From: UBA6987 sp045616945
GTDB taxonomy: Bacteria; Bacillota; Clostridia; Lachnospirales; Lachnospiraceae
Reading direction: 5' to 3'
NCBI GenBank assembly: GCA_045616945.1
Contig: JAZLHR010000076.1
Coordinates: 1 to 9,834 of the forward strand
Length of the DNA stretch: 9,834 nt
Shown here: in pieces, positions 5,917-9,834 of the stretch
Numbering within the stretch: position 1 is the first letter of the stretch
How the letters are laid out: each line of letters opens with the position of its first letter
Program-made: the position numbers and the translations under genes
Notes under the pieces: model-generated
What the model was told of the DNA's origin: nothing
The model's database searches: none
Seen by the model: only the letters and a program-made list of their open reading frames with translations

Positions 5917-6519
5917 ATGTTTGCCGGGGAAATATTGCCGGAGGTCTGGGAGGGCCGTCCGCTGAAGGTGATTCGCAGCGCGAGACGGAGCATCGGCCTG
6001 CGTCTGCGGGATGACGGGAGCCTGGAGGTACGGGCTCCGCTGCGCATCTCTGACGCACGGATCGGGGAGTTCCTGCTTTCCCGCGGCGAATGGATCCGGA
6101 AGAATGCCGCTGCGCTGGAAAAACAGAGGCGGCTGGCCGGGGAGGCCGGCGGCACGCTGGACGAGGCGCAGCTGCGGGAACTGGCCGCGAAGGCGGCAGA
6201 CTATATCCCGCATAGAGTCGCCTGCTTTGCGCCGCTGGTAGGCGTGAGCTTCGGACGCATCACGGTCCGAGCGCAGAGGACCCGCTGGGGCAGCTGCAGC
6301 AGTCGGGGAAATCTGAATTTCAACTGTCTCCTGATGCTGGCGCCGCCGGAGGTATTGGACAGTGTGGTCGTACACGAGCTGTGTCACAGGAAGGAAATGA
6401 ACCATTCCGCGGCCTTTTACGCCGAGGTGCTGCGGGTCTTTCCGGACTATCGGAAATGGAACCGCTGGCTGAAGGAAAACGGAGGCGCGCTGCTCGCCCG
6501 CCTGCCGCAAAAAGAATAA
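5917..6519 (+). CDS. YgjP-type (DUF45) zinc metallopeptidase
   Basis: This 200-residue protein carries the YgjP-like metallopeptidase hallmarks. TRWGSCS (122-128) is followed by the zinc-binding helix VVHELCH (151-157: His153, Glu154, His157), and a third candidate ligand, His163, lies in the MNHS segment. The C-terminal FPDYRKWNRWL stretch is also typical of the family. The N-terminal half has the IRSARRSIGLRLRDDGSLEVRAPL strand region common to these proteins. Its cellular substrate is unknown. The start ATG 5917 is only 5 bases after the Dabb stop and has a weak GGG, so translational coupling is likely. It is a housekeeping-type gene embedded between the two paralogues, and no link to their function is evident. 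Confidence 0.9.
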   Translation: MFAGEILPEVWEGRPLKVIRSARRSIGLRLRDDGSLEVRAPLRISDARIGEFLLSRGEWIRKNAAALEKQRRLAGEAGGTLDEAQLRELAAKAADYIPHRVACFAPLVGVSFGRITVRAQRTRWGSCSSRGNLNFNCLLMLAPPEVLDSVVVHELCHRKEMNHSAAFYAEVLRVFPDYRKWNRWLKENGGALLARLPQKE

Positions 6520-6545
6520 GGATAGCTGTAACTTGTTGAAAAATG

Positions 6546-6599
6546 AACGGATCCGGACGGCTGCCCGCTCCTGGTCCGTTTCTGTGTACCGGTCGGTAC
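6546..6599 (+). other. Two small stem-loops in the gap before copy 2
   Basis: AACGGATC (6546-6553) can pair with GGTCCGTT (6573-6580) in an 8-bp stem with one wobble. GTACC/GGTAC (6586-6590 with 6595-6599) closes a GGTC loop. Neither is followed by a T tract, so they are not clear terminators. No complete promoter is visible in 6520-6626: TTGAAA at 6536-6541 lacks a matching -10 box. They may affect mRNA processing or stability ahead of the last gene. Confidence 0.3.
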
Positions 6600-6626
6600 G
6601 GCCGTGAACATCTAAGGAGAATGATC

Positions 6627-8189
6627 ATGAATCCTGTTTGTCCTGAGATCTTACCGTCGGAGTCTCTTCTTTTGTACCGGTTTTCCTGTGACGGGAGCTT
6701 TGAGTCGGCGGACGGAGAAGAAAAAAACATGGCGGCTCTGCAGGAAAAGCTGCGGGGCGGTTGGAAGCCTGTCATTTTCGGCCGGACCGGCTGCGAAGAT
6801 CGCTGGTCTGCTGTATTGGAACAGTCGGGGATCGACTCTGTCGAGGCCTATTATCGGGATGGCAGCTTCTACAAGCAGCTGAAGCGCTCCGGCCTGGTGA
6901 AAAAGCTCCGGATCGGCGTGATGGGCGCCGGGCGCGGCAAAGCCATGATGCGCTATTGCCTGGAGGCCGGCAACGCGGAGCTGGTAGCCGTATGCGACAA
7001 GTATGAACAGCGGCTTCAGGAAGTTCGGGAAAGCTACGGAAAAGGGCAGGAGATCTCGTATTATACGGATTTTGACGCATTTCTGCGCCATGATATGGAC
7101 TGTGTGGTACTTGCCAATTTTGCTCACCAGCATGCTCCCTTTGCAATCAAATGCCTGAAAGCCGGCAAGCATGTTATCAGCGAGGTGCTTCCGGCACAGA
7201 CGCTGAAGGAGGCCGTTGAACTGGTAGAAGCCGCGGAGGAAGCCGAAAAAGCCGGAGTCCGCTATTTTTACGCGGAGGATTATTGTTATTTCCCCGCAAC
7301 CCAAAAAATCAAGGAAATGGCAGAGGCAGGTATGCTGGGCGAGGTGGAATATGCCGAGGGCGAGTACATGCACCGTTATACGCCGATCACCTGGACCAAT
7401 CTGACTTTCGCAAATCCACGGCATTGGCGCAACCGCATGAGTGCTTTCTTTTACTGCACCCATTCGCTGGGGCCGCTGGTGCATATCGCCGGGAGCCGTC
7501 CCGTGACGGTCACCGGCTTTGAGGGACCGTATACAAAGCGTATGGAAGAACTCGGCTGCAATGTCGGCGCCTACGGGATCGAGATGGTGCGGCTGGAGAA
7601 CGGTGCGATGCTCAAGAGCCTGCACGGCGACGGGGCGACCCGCAAGTCGTATTATTTCAGCTTTTACGGCTCAAAGGGCCGTTTGGAAAATGCCCGCGCG
7701 GATACGGAGCAGGGATATGTGCGCACCCTGTACGGGAATGTGTGCAATGAAGATAAAACCAATCCGGAACACCCGCAGCCGTCGGTGATCGATACGCTGG
7801 ACCGTCTGAGCGACAAGGCCTGGGGGTTCAAGCACTACGGGGCCGATTTTTATATGATGCTCAATATCGTGCAGGCACTTCGCGGAGACCGGAATGCGGA
7901 CACGGTAGATGTCTACGAAGCGATGGATATGTGGCTGCCGGGTATATTTGCCTTCCGCAGTGCGCTGGCGGGCGGTATTCCCATGGAGGTCCCTGATTTC
8001 CGCAGGCCTGAGGTGCGTGAACTGTGGCGGAACGATACCGCCTGCACGGACGACGAGGCGGCAGGCGATATGCTGCAGCCGGTCAGCTCCATGGATACGC
8101 CGGAAGTACCGCAGTCCGTGTTCGACGGGCAGTATCTTGCCGCACAGGAACGGGGCGAGGCCTGGGCTGCGAAGCCGCCTGTCATCTGA
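6627..8189 (+). CDS. Gfo/Idh/MocA-fold protein resembling GH109 NAD-dependent glycosidases, copy 2
   Basis: This is a paralogue of the protein at 3580. It has the same length of 520 residues, aligns without a single gap, and is about 73% identical by hand count (381 of 520). Key features are conserved at the same positions: the unrecognised N-terminal domain (1-92), the Rossmann loop LRIGVMGAGRGKAM (94-107), SEVLPAQ in place of the EKP motif (E186, V187, L188, P189), and YCTHSLGP (276-283, Tyr276 and His279). Differences cluster in 251-265, 311-322 and 378-402, which could alter substrate choice. AAGGAG (6614-6619) lies 7 bases before ATG 6627. An ATG at 6621 is too close to it, and the longer frame from 6543 has no ribosome binding site. 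It is the last gene before the hairpin at 8299. Confidence 0.82.
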   Translation: MNPVCPEILPSESLLLYRFSCDGSFESADGEEKNMAALQEKLRGGWKPVIFGRTGCEDRWSAVLEQSGIDSVEAYYRDGSFYKQLKRSGLVKKLRIGVMGAGRGKAMMRYCLEAGNAELVAVCDKYEQRLQEVRESYGKGQEISYYTDFDAFLRHDMDCVVLANFAHQHAPFAIKCLKAGKHVISEVLPAQTLKEAVELVEAAEEAEKAGVRYFYAEDYCYFPATQKIKEMAEAGMLGEVEYAEGEYMHRYTPITWTNLTFANPRHWRNRMSAFFYCTHSLGPLVHIAGSRPVTVTGFEGPYTKRMEELGCNVGAYGIEMVRLENGAMLKSLHGDGATRKSYYFSFYGSKGRLENARADTEQGYVRTLYGNVCNEDKTNPEHPQPSVIDTLDRLSDKAWGFKHYGADFYMMLNIVQALRGDRNADTVDVYEAMDMWLPGIFAFRSALAGGIPMEVPDFRRPEVRELWRNDTACTDDEAAGDMLQPVSSMDTPEVPQSVFDGQYLAAQERGEAWAAKPPVI

Positions 8190-8195
8190 CCGGGC

Positions 8196-8284
8196 TGCCG
8201 GGGATATCCTGCGCTCGGCCGGACGCCTGCTGCTCTCAAAGGCCGGTGGCCGTCTGCTGCCTGCTGCTCTTATATGCCGGGGAT
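8196..8284. repeat. Short direct repeats after copy 2
   Basis: TGCCGGGGAT occurs at 8196-8205 and 8275-8284. GCCTGCTGCTCT occurs at 8225-8236 and 8259-8270. The stretch 8190-8298 is GC-rich with no supported gene. It is part of a roughly 300-base non-coding gap that also holds the hairpin at 8299 and the promoter at 8430. Confidence 0.5.
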
Positions 8285-8298
8285 CCGTCCGCCGGACC

Positions 8299-8373
8299 GC
8301 AATAACAGCATTGCATCCTTTCTTCCTGCCGGAAGAGGCTGCGATGCTGTTATTTGCTTTTGAGGCTCTTTTT
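8299..8373 (+). terminator. Large hairpin terminator ending the five-gene unit
   Basis: AATAACAGCAT (8301-8311) pairs perfectly with ATGCTGTTATT (8344-8354). The stem continues inward to 8315/8340 with one wobble. After a small internal loop a second 6-bp stem, TCTTCC/GGAAGA (8321-8326 with 8331-8336), closes a TGCC loop. CTTTT and CTCTTTTT follow at 8357-8361 and 8366-8373. The structure is larger than most simple terminators. Confidence 0.75.
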
Positions 8374-8429
8374 CGTAAATAACGCCTCTGTCATATCCGT
8401 TTTGGTCTGTTTTTTGTCGTTTTCGGCCC

Positions 8430-8457
8430 TTGTTTTCCTGCTTTTATCGAATATAAT
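8430..8457 (+). promoter_or_regulatory. Promoter of the kinase-AraC fusion gene
   Basis: A perfect TATAAT (8452-8457) lies 16 bases after TTGTTT (8430-8435), a weak -35 box. The surrounding T-rich sequence supports promoter activity. Transcription would start near 8464, leaving a leader of about 22 bases. A weak -35 with a perfect -10 is common at activator-dependent promoters, which fits a gene encoding its own AraC-type domain. Confidence 0.7.
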
Positions 8458-8485
8458 GAAGATATCAGCCGTAAAGGAGAAAAAA

Positions 8486-9727
8486 ATGAAAGTATTGGTT
8501 TTCGGCTCGTGTAATATTGATATCGTATATTCGATGGATGCCATTGTCCGTCCCGCGGAGACCGTCAGCGCAAAAAGCTGCAGCACTTTCCCCGGCGGCA
8601 AGGGCTTCAATCAGACGGTTGCGCTTGCCAAAGCCGGTGTGCCGGTCTGCTTTGCGGGCTGTATCGGGAACGACGGCTTATGGCTGAAAAAGCTGCTGGA
8701 AGAAAACGGTGCGGATACATCCCTGCTGAAAACGGTCGGGACACAGACGGGACATGCGATCATCCAGGTGGATTCTCAGGGCCAGAACGCGATATTTGTC
8801 TGCCGCGGGGCCAACGGAGAGATCCGCAGGAAAGATGTGGATGAGGTCCTTTCTCACTTCGGCAGCGGCGATATGATCGTTCTGCAGAACGAGATTAGTG
8901 AGCTGTTTTATATCATCGAAAAAGCGTCCCGGAAGGGGATGCGGATCGTGCTCAATCCGTCACCGTTCGATAAGGCTTTTTTGGATCTGGACCTGGCTGA
9001 CATTTCGTATCTGGTGGTAAATGAAACGGAGGCCTGTGCATTTTCCGGGACCGATAATCCGTTTGATTTGGTGACCGGGGCAAAAAACAAAGGCTTGCCG
9101 ACGCAGATCCTGCTGACATTGGGAGAAAAGGGCTCTGTCTGGTGGGACGGGAAGAAAATGACCCGCTTCGGAGTGTTTCGGACGCAGGTGGTCGATACGA
9201 CAGCGGCCGGCGATACCTTTACCGGATATTTTATTGCCGGATTGCTGAAAGCCGATCCTCCGGAAAAAATATTGGAAACGGCTTCCGCGGCAAGTGCGGC
9301 CGCGATCTCGCGGCCCGGTGCGTCTTCCTCCATTCCGACGCCGGATGAAGTAAGATACGCGATAAAAACACTGCGCCGCACCGATCCTCTGCGGGATGAA
9401 CGCAAGCAGAAAGTAATCGGATATCTGAAAAATGACCTGCAGGGGGCGAATCTTTTCGATCTATCGCGGGTGCTCGGCTTTTCCGAGGAATATACCGGCA
9501 AATGGGTCTCGGCCGCTTTCGGCTGCGGTTTTACGGATCTGCTGCAGGAGGAAAGGATCACGGCTGCCGCGGCGATGCTGCGCGGGTCCGATATATTGGT
9601 CGAGGAAGTCATTGCTGCGGTAGGCTACCGGAACGGGAGCCATTTCAGAAAAAAGTTCAAGGCAAAATACGGCGTTTCGCCGCTGCGATATAAAAAGCCC
9701 AGCGGTGATATGTCAAGCCTTAGATGA
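8486..9727 (+). CDS. Ribokinase-type PfkB sugar kinase fused to AraC-type DNA-binding domain
   Basis: This is a 413-residue single-frame fusion. Residues 1-295 are a complete ribokinase-like PfkB kinase, which phosphorylates a sugar with ATP in the cytoplasm. GSCNID (7-12) provides the sugar-binding Asn10 and Asp12, and GGKGFNQ (37-43) is signature 1. NETE (179-182) is the Mg-binding NxxE motif, and DTTAAGD (237-243) is the anion hole with catalytic Asp243, as in RbsK. Residues about 306-404 form two AraC helix-turn-helix units: the first spans about 323-345, and the second (370-404) ends in FKAKYGVSPLRYKK. AAAGGAG (8473-8479) lies 6 bases before ATG 8486; the longer frame from 8354 overlaps the upstream hairpin and promoter and is rejected. 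RbsK is about 310 residues, so the extra 100 are the regulator. It may act as a sugar-sensing transcription factor; sugar identity is unknown. Confidence 0.9.
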   Translation: MKVLVFGSCNIDIVYSMDAIVRPAETVSAKSCSTFPGGKGFNQTVALAKAGVPVCFAGCIGNDGLWLKKLLEENGADTSLLKTVGTQTGHAIIQVDSQGQNAIFVCRGANGEIRRKDVDEVLSHFGSGDMIVLQNEISELFYIIEKASRKGMRIVLNPSPFDKAFLDLDLADISYLVVNETEACAFSGTDNPFDLVTGAKNKGLPTQILLTLGEKGSVWWDGKKMTRFGVFRTQVVDTTAAGDTFTGYFIAGLLKADPPEKILETASAASAAAISRPGASSSIPTPDEVRYAIKTLRRTDPLRDERKQKVIGYLKNDLQGANLFDLSRVLGFSEEYTGKWVSAAFGCGFTDLLQEERITAAAAMLRGSDILVEEVIAAVGYRNGSHFRKKFKAKYGVSPLRYKKPSGDMSSLR

Positions 9728-9834
9728 GAAATGATTCGCATGTTTTTTACTCATTTCGGGCAAGGCGCAAAAAACTCACCTAAGCCCAGTCGACCTGCTC
9801 ATAAAAACAGAGCTGGGCGCAGGTCAGACCGAAG
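9728..9834. other. Right-edge non-coding stretch with overlapping inverted repeats
   Basis: GAAATGA (9728-9734) and TCATTTC (9751-9757) form a 7-bp inverted repeat just after the kinase-AraC stop. Further right, GCCCAG (9784-9789) matches CTGGGC (9813-9818), and GACCTGC (9792-9798) matches GCAGGTC (9819-9825); these two stems interleave. On the minus strand a frame open at the window edge runs 17 codons to a stop at 9782-9780. It could be the tail of a leftward gene, with the GCCCAG stem and T run (plus-strand AAAAAA near 9770) as its terminator. Too little is visible to decide. Confidence 0.35.

Noticed and set aside
9783..9825. H-type pseudoknot from the interleaved stems
   Set aside because: Only two bases link the first strands of the two stems and none link the second strands, too short to span stems of 6 and 7 bp at the same time. 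Alternative hairpins are more likely.
1..9834. CRISPR array, insertion sequence or prophage genes
   Set aside because: The repeats present are few, short and irregularly spaced. No Cas, transposase or phage-like product is encoded in any convincing frame.

Overview
The window looks like a chromosomal segment of a Gram-positive, clostridia-type bacterium, possibly Lachnospiraceae. The reasons are strong AGGAGG-type ribosome binding sites, sigma-A-like promoters, a TipA-type MerR regulator, a moderately GC-rich composition and tight gene packing. The family-level placement is an inference from style, not from a marker gene.

Layout, left to right. Positions 1-233 hold the probable start of a minus-strand gene that leaves the window at base 1, and a cluster of related 17-bp repeats that could be its operators. 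A tRNA-Lys(CTT) gene (234-306) follows with its own promoter and terminator. Next is a MerR/TipA-type regulator (442-1167) under a promoter with the distorted 19-bp spacer and dyad typical of MerR control. The same gene has a second, very strong internal ribosome binding site and ATG that would yield the ligand-binding domain alone, as known for TipAL/TipAS. A short repeat-rich spacer follows. After it, a consensus promoter drives a two-gene membrane-lipid unit: a CDP-alcohol phosphatidyltransferase (1440-2387) and a UPF0104/LPG-synthase-type polytopic membrane protein (2392-3405).

Positions 3580-8189 form a probable five-gene transcription unit. Two 520-residue paralogues of the Gfo/Idh/MocA fold (3580-5142 and 6627-8189, about 73% identical by hand count and gapless) flank three small genes: a single-domain EamA permease, a Dabb-domain protein and a YgjP-type zinc metallopeptidase. 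The paralogues lack the usual EKP lysine and carry a Tyr-x-x-His motif that resembles the NAD-dependent glycosidases of family GH109. They also carry an unrecognised N-terminal domain of about 92 residues. A large hairpin (8299-8373) ends this unit.

The last gene (8486-9727) is a single-frame fusion of a ribokinase-type PfkB sugar kinase with a C-terminal AraC-type DNA-binding domain, under its own promoter. The right edge (9728-9834) contains overlapping inverted repeats and no clear gene.

How the genes may work together (inference): the right half looks like a sugar-processing locus. A cytoplasmic NAD-dependent glycosidase/oxidoreductase pair would release or modify a sugar, the EamA protein may move a metabolite, and the kinase-AraC fusion could phosphorylate a sugar and sense it to control transcription. 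No transporter or known substrate gene is present to fix the sugar's identity.
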